A stretch of DNA of 64,000 nt from an uncultured Gemmatimonadota bacterium (GTDB lineage: Bacteria > Gemmatimonadota > Gemmatimonadetes > Gemmatimonadales > GWC2-71-9): NCBI GenBank assembly GCA_946887295.1, contig CAMPKP010000003.1, positions 1 through 64,000 of the forward strand, written 5' to 3'. The notes beneath the pieces are model-generated. The model did no database searches, was not told the DNA's origin, and worked only from the letters and a program-made list of their open reading frames with translations. This document shows positions 1-7,610 of this stretch, one piece after another. The stretch's first letter is position 1. Every line of letters begins with the position of its first letter. Made by a program: the position numbers and the translations under genes.

Positions 1-1295
1 TCGGCGAGGTATCGAGCCTCCAGGACGGGCAGCTGGTACTCGTCGTCGATCATGTGGTAGTTCTCGCGGGTGGCCTGAAGATTCCGGAGCACCCCGCGGG
101 ACTGCTCGAGCAGGCTGTCGGCCGCCGGACGGCGGCCCCGCGCCGCCCGCAGGTACGCCGCGACGAGCGAGTCATAGACCATGGCGTTCTCCCTGATCGC
201 CTGGCCCCCGAGCGCCTCCTCGTGGCTCACCTCGCCGCCGGGGCCGAGCTTTCGCAGCACGCTGGCGATGACGTGCTCGGACATCGCCGGCGACCACACG
301 GGCCGCATCATGAGCGCGGTCATCATCATGTCGCGGCCGAAGTAGGTGGCGAAGTTGGGCAGGCCCGCCATCAGCTTCTCCCGCGTGCTCAACAGCTCGA
401 CGGCGCGGACCTGCCGCTCGAGCCGGCGGGCCCGGACGCGGCCGGTGCTGTCGCTGGTGCGGCCGGCGGCGGAGAGGAAATCGTGGAACGCGCGGTTGAA
501 GATCTCCCTCCGATCGAGCGGCGTGAGCGACTCCGCGTCGGTCGTGACTCGGACGGCGAGGCCCACCGGCGCACCGGAAAGCGAGCGGACCTCCACCGTG
601 CGCGCCGTGGGACGGAGAACGACGTCCCCCGAGTCCACCCGAAGCTCGATGGCGAGGCGGTTGCGCCCGTCGAGCGAAGGGCGCTCGATCCGCACCCGCC
701 ACCCGCCCTCCGCCCGCGTCGTCGCGGCGATGGCGGGCTGAAGGCGACGCTGCAGCGCCTCCAGACTTCGGGCGCCGAGGAGCGCCAGGTGCCGCCGCCG
801 CTCGGCGGCGGGGAGGCGGCGCACCGAGGCGACCAGGAGCGACTCTTCGGCCACTCGGAATGGCGGGGCACTGAACGGGAGGAGGTGCCGCCCCGCGTAT
901 TGAAAGTCGCGCTCCACCCGCATCGAGCCCAGCAGGAACCACCCGAGCACGACCCGCGGTGACCCCAGGTCGAGGCGGTACTCGATGCTTCGCGAGCCGG
1001 CGGAGTCGGCTACGTCCGCCGGCTCGGCGCCCCATGTGAGGCTCGCCGGCTTCCCGGCAGCGTCGCGCGCCGTGAAGCCGGCGCTCTCGTTGGCCGCGTC
1101 GGCCCACACGTGGACCACCCGCCCGCCCCGCGGATCGAGGTAGATCTGCACCGCGTTCTTCTTCGAGTCCCGGTAGAAGCGGGTGCGGTAGCCCTGGTAG
1201 GCCGACGAGTCGTCCAGACCGGGCTCGGGAAAGGCGAGCACCGGTGCGGTCTGCGCCGCCTGGAGCAGGAGGGAAAGCGCGACGACGGGCATCAT
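1..1295 (-). CDS. Debranching-enzyme-like six-hairpin glycosidase, 3' part outside the window
   Basis: The reading frame is open from ATG at 1295 to the left edge with no stop, so 431 codons are visible and the C-terminus is missing. It begins with a short hydrophobic stretch, MMPVVALSLLLQAAQ, that could be a signal peptide. After a beta-rich N-terminal region comes NFATYFGRDMMMTALMM at about residue 310, which resembles the start of the (alpha/alpha)6 barrel in amylo-alpha-1,6-glucosidase/GH15-like enzymes. The start codon overlaps the stop of the upstream GH65-like gene (ATGA), so the two are probably translationally coupled. Family assignment rests on this motif only. The likely role is trimming of an alpha-glucan or oligosaccharide outside the cytoplasm, together with the neighbouring glycosidase and TonB receptor. 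The exact GH family cannot be fixed without the missing C-terminus. Confidence 0.6.
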   Translation of the reverse strand, partial: MMPVVALSLLLQAAQTAPVLAFPEPGLDDSSAYQGYRTRFYRDSKKNAVQIYLDPRGGRVVHVWADAANESAGFTARDAAGKPASLTWGAEPADVADSAGSRSIEYRLDLGSPRVVLGWFLLGSMRVERDFQYAGRHLLPFSAPPFRVAEESLLVASVRRLPAAERRRHLALLGARSLEALQRRLQPAIAATTRAEGGWRVRIERPSLDGRNRLAIELRVDSGDVVLRPTARTVEVRSLSGAPVGLAVRVTTDAESLTPLDRREIFNRAFHDFLSAAGRTSDSTGRVRARRLERQVRAVELLSTREKLMAGLPNFATYFGRDMMMTALMMRPVWSPAMSEHVIASVLRKLGPGGEVSHEEALGGQAIRENAMVYDSLVAAYLRAARGRRPAADSLLEQSRGVLRNLQATRENYHMIDDEYQLPVLEARYLA

Positions 1296-3481
1296 GGGGG
1301 ATCACCCGTCTGGTGTGGCGAGATCCGCCGGCCGGCCGAATCCACCACGATGTCGTAGCGCCGGCCGCGGCTGTACACGTTGCGAAGCGTCAGGCGGCTG
1401 ATCCTCGAGGGGAGCAGCGGCGCAAAGGCCGGCTCCAGCCCGCCCTCGCCCAGGCGCAGCCCGGTGTAGCCGTAGATCACCTGCTGGAGGAACCCTCCGG
1501 CGCCGGTCACGAAGTTCACCGCGTCGTTCGTCGGTGTCTCCGAGAGCATCATGAACGGGCCGCGGAGGTGGCCCTGATAGCTGTGGGGGAGGAGCGAGTC
1601 CAGCAGGGCGCGGTCGCCGAGCTCCGCTGCATCCACCGACAGCAGGGTCGAGCCCATCATCGCGCCGGGGCCCTCGGCCAGGAGCCGGCGCACCGCCTGC
1701 TCGAGCTGTGTCCGCTTGGCTTTCTCACTCATCGGCACGCCCAGCGGATAGCTCAGGAGCGGGGTGACGGCACCCAGTGTCGAGTCCGGCGCCCCCTCGT
1801 AGGTCCGGTAATACTGGCTCGCCGAATCGTACGGCAGGTGGAGTCTGGCGGCGACCGCGGCCCAGCGCGGATCGGCGGGCTTTCCGATCCGGGCACTCGC
1901 GGCCACCGCGATCTCCAGATTCTTCCGCGCGACCGCGTTGGTGTACGCGTCGTCGCTCACGCCGATCAGGCCCTCGTGCACCGAGACCACGCTGTCGATG
2001 TGATAGCGGCCGGTCGCCGAATCCAGCCTGGCCCGGCTGACCCAGAAGTTCGCGGTCTCCCGGATCACCGGGTAGCCGTCGCTCGCCAGCCATGCGGAGT
2101 CGCCGGTGGCGAGAAAGTATTGCCACTGCGCCAGGGCGACGTCGCCGTTGACGTGAATCTCCATCTTCGCGTTCTGGATCGCGAACCGCGGCGTGGTCTC
2201 GTTGCCCCGCTCGTCCGCCTCCCAGGGGTACATCGCTCCCAGGTAGCCGTTCGCCCGCGCATTCGCTCGGGCGGCGTCGAGGGTGCGGCGCCGAAACGCG
2301 ACCAGCGACCGGGCGACGTCGGGATGGGTGACCAGGAGCGAGGGGAACATCCAGGTGTCGGAGTCCCAGAAGATGTGGCCGTAGTATCCGGCGCTGGAGA
2401 GTCCCATCGGCGGAATGCCGATGCCGGTGCCCTCGCTGCCGCTGGCGAGCAGATAGAACAGCATGGAGCGCACCACGCGCTGGAGCTGGGGATCTCCCTG
2501 GATCTCGATGTCGGTCTCCCACCGACGCTGCCAGGCGAGCGCGTTGTCGGCGGCGAGGGCGTCCCACCCACGGGCGCTCGCGGCCTCCGCCGCGCGGCTC
2601 GCGCGCGCGGGGGCCCGCGAGTCCGCCCCCGACGTGTCGAAGCCGACGACGTGGGTCAGGTGATAGGTCCGGCCCGGCGCGGCGTCGAACGCCAGCTCGA
2701 CCGCGACGGTATCGGACGAGACCCAGGTCCGGGCCTCGGCGCGGACCAGGTCGGGCGGCCAGCCGACAGCGGCCGCCTGCGCGAGCACGATGGTCCGTCC
2801 CTCGGGCGTCGAGGTGAGGGACAGCCGCGCCCCGTTCCCCGCTCGGGTGGCCGCCCGGGATCGGACCACCGCGTGTCCCGGATACCAGACGTCCGCGGGG
2901 CGCCACCTGGGGTCGGCGCGAGGCACCGTCGCGAGGGCGAGCCGGGGCGGCGGCGGGCGGCCGACGATCGCGAACCGAACCCGCATCCGTCCGGCGAAGT
3001 GGGAGGTGAGGCTCAGTCGGGTGGCAGCGACGTGGGAGTCGGCCCGGGAGACGAAGGTCTCCACTCTCACCGAGGTGCGCTTGGTACCGTCGATCCAGTC
3101 GTAGCTGGTGCGCGCGGTGCCGGTCCGCATGTCGACCACCTGGTGATAGCCCCGCAGCGCCCCCGGGACAGCCGACGTGTCGAGCCACCGCTCGCCGTCG
3201 GAGATCGCGATCGCGTTCCAGGCGGGCAGCCCCACGATGCGGGGCACGTCGCCGGGCGCGTTCTCGTACAGTCCCGCCATGAACGAGTTGCTCGCCCCGA
3301 TGCCGAGCCCGGGAATCACGACGCCGATCCGGCCGTTGCCGACGAAGGGTGACGGCGTGCGGGCGGGGTCGTCGGTGGCGAGTTGGAAGGCGGAGTCCTG
3401 CGCGCCGGCCGGGGAAGGGAGCACGGCCAGGAGGCAGAGGAGCGCCGCGATGAGACCGGGGAGGAAAGAAGGCTGGATCAT
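1292..3481 (-). CDS. Secreted GH65-like glycoside hydrolase/phosphorylase family protein
   Basis: A 729-residue protein. I start it at ATG 3481 because MIQPSFLPG and the following hydrophobic run ending SPAGAQ form a good signal peptide; upstream in-frame starts lie inside an inverted repeat. The N-terminal half is a beta-sandwich-like region. GYYGHIFWDSDTW (about 365-377), GAMYPWEADERGNE, and a helix containing KMEIHVNGDVALAQW are hallmark stretches of the GH65 (alpha/alpha)6 barrel (maltose/trehalose/kojibiose phosphorylases and acid trehalases). The catalytic acid is expected near HEG (about 502-504), just before DDAYTNAVARKNLEIA. Export and linkage to a TonB receptor favour hydrolysis of an alpha-glucoside in the periplasm over cytoplasmic phosphorolysis, but this is inference. 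It is the second gene of a three-gene minus-strand operon and overlaps the next gene by four bases. Confidence 0.8.
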   Translation of the reverse strand: MIQPSFLPGLIAALLCLLAVLPSPAGAQDSAFQLATDDPARTPSPFVGNGRIGVVIPGLGIGASNSFMAGLYENAPGDVPRIVGLPAWNAIAISDGERWLDTSAVPGALRGYHQVVDMRTGTARTSYDWIDGTKRTSVRVETFVSRADSHVAATRLSLTSHFAGRMRVRFAIVGRPPPPRLALATVPRADPRWRPADVWYPGHAVVRSRAATRAGNGARLSLTSTPEGRTIVLAQAAAVGWPPDLVRAEARTWVSSDTVAVELAFDAAPGRTYHLTHVVGFDTSGADSRAPARASRAAEAASARGWDALAADNALAWQRRWETDIEIQGDPQLQRVVRSMLFYLLASGSEGTGIGIPPMGLSSAGYYGHIFWDSDTWMFPSLLVTHPDVARSLVAFRRRTLDAARANARANGYLGAMYPWEADERGNETTPRFAIQNAKMEIHVNGDVALAQWQYFLATGDSAWLASDGYPVIRETANFWVSRARLDSATGRYHIDSVVSVHEGLIGVSDDAYTNAVARKNLEIAVAASARIGKPADPRWAAVAARLHLPYDSASQYYRTYEGAPDSTLGAVTPLLSYPLGVPMSEKAKRTQLEQAVRRLLAEGPGAMMGSTLLSVDAAELGDRALLDSLLPHSYQGHLRGPFMMLSETPTNDAVNFVTGAGGFLQQVIYGYTGLRLGEGGLEPAFAPLLPSRISRLTLRNVYSRGRRYDIVVDSAGRRISPHQTGDPP

Positions 3482-3495
3482 GAGAAGACCGTCAT

Positions 3496-3549
3496 CATGA
3501 GTGGAGCGCCGGAGACCGATCGGACATGGCCTCCTTCGCTCCACTCATG
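3496..3549. repeat. Long imperfect hairpin between TonB receptor and GH65-like gene
   Basis: Bases 3496-3508 are the exact reverse complement of 3537-3549 (13 bp). After a two-base internal mismatch, 3511-3514 pairs with 3531-3534. No T-run follows on either strand, so it does not look like a simple intrinsic terminator. It lies in the 85-base intercistronic space of a minus-strand operon. It is more likely to slow RNA decay or partly end transcription, which would set the receptor above the glycosidases. Confidence 0.6.
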
Positions 3550-3566
3550 TTGACAGGGCAGGCTGC

Positions 3567-6308
3567 CTACCGACCAGGCTCTCCTTCGAGGGTGCTCCCC
3601 CCGCCCGCCCCGAAATCGTAGCTCACTCCTACCAGCAGCCGGCGGGGGAGCAGGGGTCGCGCCAGGAAGAACGGCGCGCCGCCGACGCCGACCAGGCGCG
3701 GATTGCCTTCCTCCAGCCCCTTGCTCTGGAAAGCATTCAGCAGGTCCGCGTTGAGCCTGACACCGGAGCGTGGGATGCCGAGGCTCGCGCCGAAGTTGAA
3801 GTAGCTGTAGGCCGGAAGCTCGGTGTCGTCCACCCGAGTGAGCGGGCTCTCGGTGAGCCGCGAGCCCACCCAGTGCCAGTCGGCTCGGAGCTGCAGGTCG
3901 GAGAACGCGGGCGGCGAGAAGGTCGCGGCCAGGTTGCCGAGGTGCTTCGGGACGACCGCGAGCCGCGCACCCTTGAAGCGCTCGAGGCTGTCCACTCCGC
4001 CACCAAGCTCGGCCTGGAGGAATGTGGCGCTGCCCTGGAGCTGTAGCCCGGGAGTCGGCGCGACGATCGCCTCGAGCTCGGCGCCGAACGACCGGTTGTC
4101 GGGGGACTGCCGGATCACCCATACGGTGCGGCCCTGCGCATCCAGCTCCGCGCCCTGGCCGATCACGTTCTTGAGGTTGGTGAAGAACCCGTTCACCGTG
4201 AACGCGACCCGGCCGAGCTGCGTCTTCACGCCGCCCTCGATCGACTGCACCTCGCGGGCGTCGAAGAGATCGACCTGGTCCTGGCTCTGGGCCTCGAGCA
4301 GCTCGTCCAGCGCCGGCATCTTGTAGCCGCGAGAGCCGGCCGCGAACACCGCGAGGTTGTCGTTCACCACATAGTTGAGCCCGAGCGACCCGGCCCAGTC
4401 GGTGATGTTGTGGGTGAAGTGCCGGAAGGTGTTGGTGCCGAACTCGATGTTGTTGAAAAGCGTGGTCGGATCGTTGTCCAGATCCACCGGCCCGGTGTTC
4501 TCGGCGGCCTGCACGTAGTTGTTGTACTCGACCCGCACGCCGACGTCGGCGCGGAGCTGGTCGGTGACCTGGATCTCGCCGCCGACCACGCCCGAGACCA
4601 CGTTGGTCTCACCCGTGCCGTTGACGTAATTCGACAGAAAGTTCCTGAACCCGTTGCTGGTCACGGTGTCCAGGACGCCGCCCGTGTTGGTGACCAGATC
4701 GAGGAAGCGGGGGTTGTCCCGCACGTCGGTCAGAATGTCGGTGAAGTTCCAGCGGTTCTCCTGGGTGTAGTGCGCGAGGTACGCCCCCATCGCGAGGCTG
4801 TGCCGGCCGAACTGGCGGCGAAGCTGGATCTGGTCGTGAATGGCGGAGATCGGCTTTTCCACGTGCCACTCGCCGGCGAGAGCCACGAAACCATTGGGGG
4901 TGTCGAACGGGAGCCGATTGCCGAACTGATCGAAGTGGTTGGTGAAGAAGAGTTGCGCGGTGGTGCCGGTCGGGAGGCCAAGGCTGGCGATGTAATCGGC
5001 CGCCGTCACCATGTTGTTGGGCAACAGCGCGTTCCACTCCTGATCGTTCCGCATGGCCTGTGCTGTGTTCTGGATCCGCCAGTTGTCGTCCAGGTCGAAG
5101 GCCGCGTCCACCGTGAACCAGGTGGCCTCGGTCCGCAGGCCGTTGTCGAGCGGCAGGCGCAACTGGCCATCGGGTGTCGGCACCTCGAGGTCCAGGCCCT
5201 CCGGGGTGCTCATCGCTCCATAGTTGCTGAAGCCCTCGACGTAATCCGGATCCTCGGGATTGGCGAACGGAAGGGGCAGGATGAACTGGTTCCGGTCGTT
5301 GATGTGCTTGACCGACGCGCGCAGGTAGCCGTTGTCCAGCTGCCGGGTGATGTTGGCCTTGAGCTGGCCGCCCCGGATGCCGGTGAAGCCGGGATCGCGC
5401 ACGCCGTGGTCGTACCGGTAGAAGCCGCCGACATTGAACCGCCAGTCCTCGCCCAGCGGGCCGCCGGCACTGAGGTCGTAGCGGGCGAACTCCTGGGTGC
5501 CACCGGTCAGCCGCGTGGTGCCGCCGAACTGATCACCACCCGTCTTGTTGATGAAGTTGATGATGGCGCCGGGCGTATTGGACCCGAAGAGCGCCGACGC
5601 GCCGCCGCGGACCACCTCCATCCGCTCGATGTTGGTGTCGAAGCGGAACAGATTGTCGGCATTCATGAAGAACGTGTGCATGGTGGGGAACACCGGCATT
5701 CCGTCTTCCATGAACATCACGTACTCGACCCCCAGGATGCCCCGCATCGAGATGTTCTGATTCACCTCACCACCGGAGCTCTCCACCCGGGTGAAGCCGG
5801 GCACGTAACGCAGCATCTCGGTGGTGCTCCGCGGCGCGGCCTGCTCCACCTCCTGGGCGCTCAGCGTGGTGACGGCGACGCTGGCGGCGAGATTCTGCCG
5901 CGGCGTCTGCGTGCCGGTGACGACCATCTCCGTGAGCTGCAGCGGATCCCGGCCCAGGGTGAAGTCCTGTGTCACCGTGCCGCCCGCGGGTACCGCCACG
6001 CTGGCGGAGTCGGGACGGAATCCCAGCATGCGCACCCGCAGCGTGTGGGTGCCCGCAGGGACTCGCGGCAGGGTGTAGTTCCCATCCGCCCCGGTCTGGG
6101 TGCCGATCGCGGGGCGGATCAGGAATACCTGCGCGCCGGAGATGCCGGTTCCCCGCTCATCCACTATCCGTCCGCTGACCGTGCCCGTCTGGGCCGCGTC
6201 CTGGCCCGCCGCGGACCGCCCGGGGGCCAGCATCAGCAGCGATGCGATCGCCAAACCGGAGCTGAGCGCGAGTCTGGGCCGTGCTGCCGCACCTGATCTG
6301 TGGACCAT
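3567..6308 (-). CDS. TonB-dependent outer-membrane receptor with carboxypeptidase-regulatory-like domain
   Basis: A 913-residue protein with a signal peptide (hydrophobic run to about residue 35, ending AAGQD). A carboxypeptidase-regulatory-like beta domain (about 40-125: TVSGRIVDERGTGISGAQV, then GTHTLRVRMLGF) is followed by the plug (MVVTGTQTPRQN, EMLRYVPGF, ERMEVVRGGASALFGSNTPG) and a long barrel. This is the SusC-like architecture used for active import of oligosaccharides or other large ligands across the outer membrane by TonB/ExbBD. No SusD gene is adjacent, unlike Bacteroidetes loci. A perfect Shine-Dalgarno (GGAGGAAA, five bases from the ATG) fixes the start. The following two glycosidase genes on the same strand suggest an alpha-glucoside substrate. 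About fifteen residues follow the last barrel strand (YDFGAGGG), which is slightly unusual. Confidence 0.92.
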   Translation of the reverse strand: MVHRSGAAARPRLALSSGLAIASLLMLAPGRSAAGQDAAQTGTVSGRIVDERGTGISGAQVFLIRPAIGTQTGADGNYTLPRVPAGTHTLRVRMLGFRPDSASVAVPAGGTVTQDFTLGRDPLQLTEMVVTGTQTPRQNLAASVAVTTLSAQEVEQAAPRSTTEMLRYVPGFTRVESSGGEVNQNISMRGILGVEYVMFMEDGMPVFPTMHTFFMNADNLFRFDTNIERMEVVRGGASALFGSNTPGAIINFINKTGGDQFGGTTRLTGGTQEFARYDLSAGGPLGEDWRFNVGGFYRYDHGVRDPGFTGIRGGQLKANITRQLDNGYLRASVKHINDRNQFILPLPFANPEDPDYVEGFSNYGAMSTPEGLDLEVPTPDGQLRLPLDNGLRTEATWFTVDAAFDLDDNWRIQNTAQAMRNDQEWNALLPNNMVTAADYIASLGLPTGTTAQLFFTNHFDQFGNRLPFDTPNGFVALAGEWHVEKPISAIHDQIQLRRQFGRHSLAMGAYLAHYTQENRWNFTDILTDVRDNPRFLDLVTNTGGVLDTVTSNGFRNFLSNYVNGTGETNVVSGVVGGEIQVTDQLRADVGVRVEYNNYVQAAENTGPVDLDNDPTTLFNNIEFGTNTFRHFTHNITDWAGSLGLNYVVNDNLAVFAAGSRGYKMPALDELLEAQSQDQVDLFDAREVQSIEGGVKTQLGRVAFTVNGFFTNLKNVIGQGAELDAQGRTVWVIRQSPDNRSFGAELEAIVAPTPGLQLQGSATFLQAELGGGVDSLERFKGARLAVVPKHLGNLAATFSPPAFSDLQLRADWHWVGSRLTESPLTRVDDTELPAYSYFNFGASLGIPRSGVRLNADLLNAFQSKGLEEGNPRLVGVGGAPFFLARPLLPRRLLVGVSYDFGAGGGSTLEGEPGR

Positions 6309-6407
6309 AGCGATTTCCTCCGTCTTCAGGCGCCCGGATACGCCTCAGCGGCGCACCGACCGGGTCAATGCGGAGTGTGGCGCACCGGGCGTCTGGTGGG
6401 GTGTGGG

Positions 6408-6429
6408 GCTGACATCAGGCTGACATCAG
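6408..6429. promoter_or_regulatory. Tandem 11-bp repeat, possible operator of the sugar-uptake operon
   Basis: The unit gctgacatcag occurs twice head-to-tail (6408-6418 and 6419-6429). Each copy contains the near-palindrome CTGA-two bases-TCAG. The 11-base period puts both copies on the same face of the helix. The pair lies about 100 bases upstream of the TonB receptor start, so it is a reasonable operator candidate. The binding protein is unknown. Confidence 0.4.
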
Positions 6430-6678
6430 GGAGTGGACCGGGGAGCAGCCGGTGGGGGAATGGAACCGAGCAACAGACCGGGGAGCGCCGTGGGACGGTG
6501 CAGCGCCGGACGGGTATCTGCCTGTGTCGATGAGCGCACCGGACGGGCTGCGCGCCTGTCTGTGCTCGGTCACTGCCCGCTCGATTCCGATCTGGAAAGC
6601 CGTGCTACGGTTAAACCGCCACCGGGCACTACTTACAACCCGCCGGTCCGGGGCGCAAGAGCAGAAACCCTTATGGCC

Positions 6679-6716
6679 CCAAAAACAACGCCGCCTCGCC
6701 CGGAGGCGAGGCGGCG
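6679..6716 (-). terminator. Intrinsic terminator of the outer-membrane barrel gene
   Basis: On the minus strand a perfect 12-bp GC-rich stem (6705-6716 with 6689-6700, 4-base loop) is followed by TTGTTTTTGGGG. It begins 22 bases after the stop codon of the gene at 6739-7302. Confidence 0.85.
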
Positions 6717-6738
6717 CATGTCTCCGGTACGGTTCGGC

Positions 6739-7302
6739 TTACCGCAGCGACCAGCGCAGACCCACGGTCAGCGGGATCATGTAGGCGGTGGTCTCCTCGA
6801 GCGACTGGGAGTCGAACCCACCCTTGAAGATCGCGTGGAAGCGGCCTTCGGCGTACAGCGCGGCGGAGCCGAGCTTGAGATCGAACCCGGCACCGGCATT
6901 GGCGCCGAACTTGGTGTCCGAGCCCGACACGCCGTTGACGGTGGCCTTCATGTTGTACAGCCCGAGGCCGCCGATCAGGTACGGACGGGCCACGGCGGCG
7001 CTGGGGAACGCGAACACCGCATTGGCCGTGCTGCTCAGCATCTGGGTGTGGCCATCCACATCGGCGTCGAACCCGAGACGGCTGTAGCCGGCATCGAGCT
7101 GGAAGCCGAGCGGGCTGACGGCGGGCTTCAGCCGAAGCGAGGCCTGGCCGGTCCACCCGGTGGAAAGGACGTCGGCCATGCTGCCGGACGGGATCACCGC
7201 GCCGGCGCCAAGACCGAGGCTCAAGCCGGCCTGCGCCTGGGCGACCTGCGCGCCGAGCGCCAGGGCAAGGCCGATCGCGGCACCACGCATCAACGTCTTC
7301 AT
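6739..7302 (-). CDS. Small outer-membrane beta-barrel protein
   Basis: A 187-residue protein. The start ATG 7302 has a GAGGGAGA ribosome site about eight bases upstream. The signal peptide is MKTLMRGAAIGLALALGAQ ending AQAQ. The mature part is built of alternating hydrophobic/polar strands rich in Gly and aromatic residues (for example PYLIGGLGLYNMKATVN and ALYAEGRFHAIF) and ends in a beta-strand, GLRWSLR. This fits the eight-stranded OmpA/OmpX-like or outer-membrane-protein-beta-barrel families common in Gemmatimonadota. It is monocistronic: its own leader upstream and a strong terminator directly downstream. No ligand or function can be deduced. Confidence 0.8.
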   Translation of the reverse strand: MKTLMRGAAIGLALALGAQVAQAQAGLSLGLGAGAVIPSGSMADVLSTGWTGQASLRLKPAVSPLGFQLDAGYSRLGFDADVDGHTQMLSSTANAVFAFPSAAVARPYLIGGLGLYNMKATVNGVSGSDTKFGANAGAGFDLKLGSAALYAEGRFHAIFKGGFDSQSLEETTAYMIPLTVGLRWSLR

Positions 7303-7610
7303 CGTGTCTCCCTCATGAGGATGGCTGATGACCAAGAGATCGAAGGACGGAATACGTCCGGACCCCAGGTCCGCAAACCACCTGCCAGGGAACGTTTCAG
7401 CGCCGCAACGCCGGGCGCCAACATGTTGTCAGTCATGGCGTTAGCAACGATGCTCGAGACCCGGTCGCCCTCCCGGAGGGCGGTCCGGCGAGCCGGTTGT
7501 CAGGATTTGCACTGCGGGATGCAACTGGAAGCCGGGAACCGCCATGGCTTACCTTCCTGCCCCATGGGGCGAGTGAGCGGGTTCATGCCGGCCCCGCCGG
7601 TGGATTTCCC
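7303..7610. other. Divergent intergenic region between barrel gene and DNA ligase
   Basis: About 300 bases that must contain the promoters of both flanking genes. The only clear structure is a compact palindrome at 7466-7482 (cgccctcc/ggagggcg) without a T-run. In-frame TTG at 7497 could extend the ligase, but the extra residues look non-coding. Confidence 0.4.

Larger units (their letters stand above)
6309..6738. other. Gene-free region upstream of the TonB receptor
   Basis: No convincing gene in about 430 bases. It must hold the promoter of the minus-strand TonB receptor operon; a -35-like TTGACC lies at plus 6363-6368 but no good -10 is at the right distance. It also contains a tandem 11-base repeat and the terminator of the outer-membrane barrel gene, both listed separately. 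Bases 6430-6670 show nothing I recognise. Confidence 0.5.

Noticed and set aside
7466..7482. Palindrome cgccctcc/ggagggcg as a terminator
   Set aside because: The loop is only one base, there is no T-run, and it lies upstream of both divergent genes.
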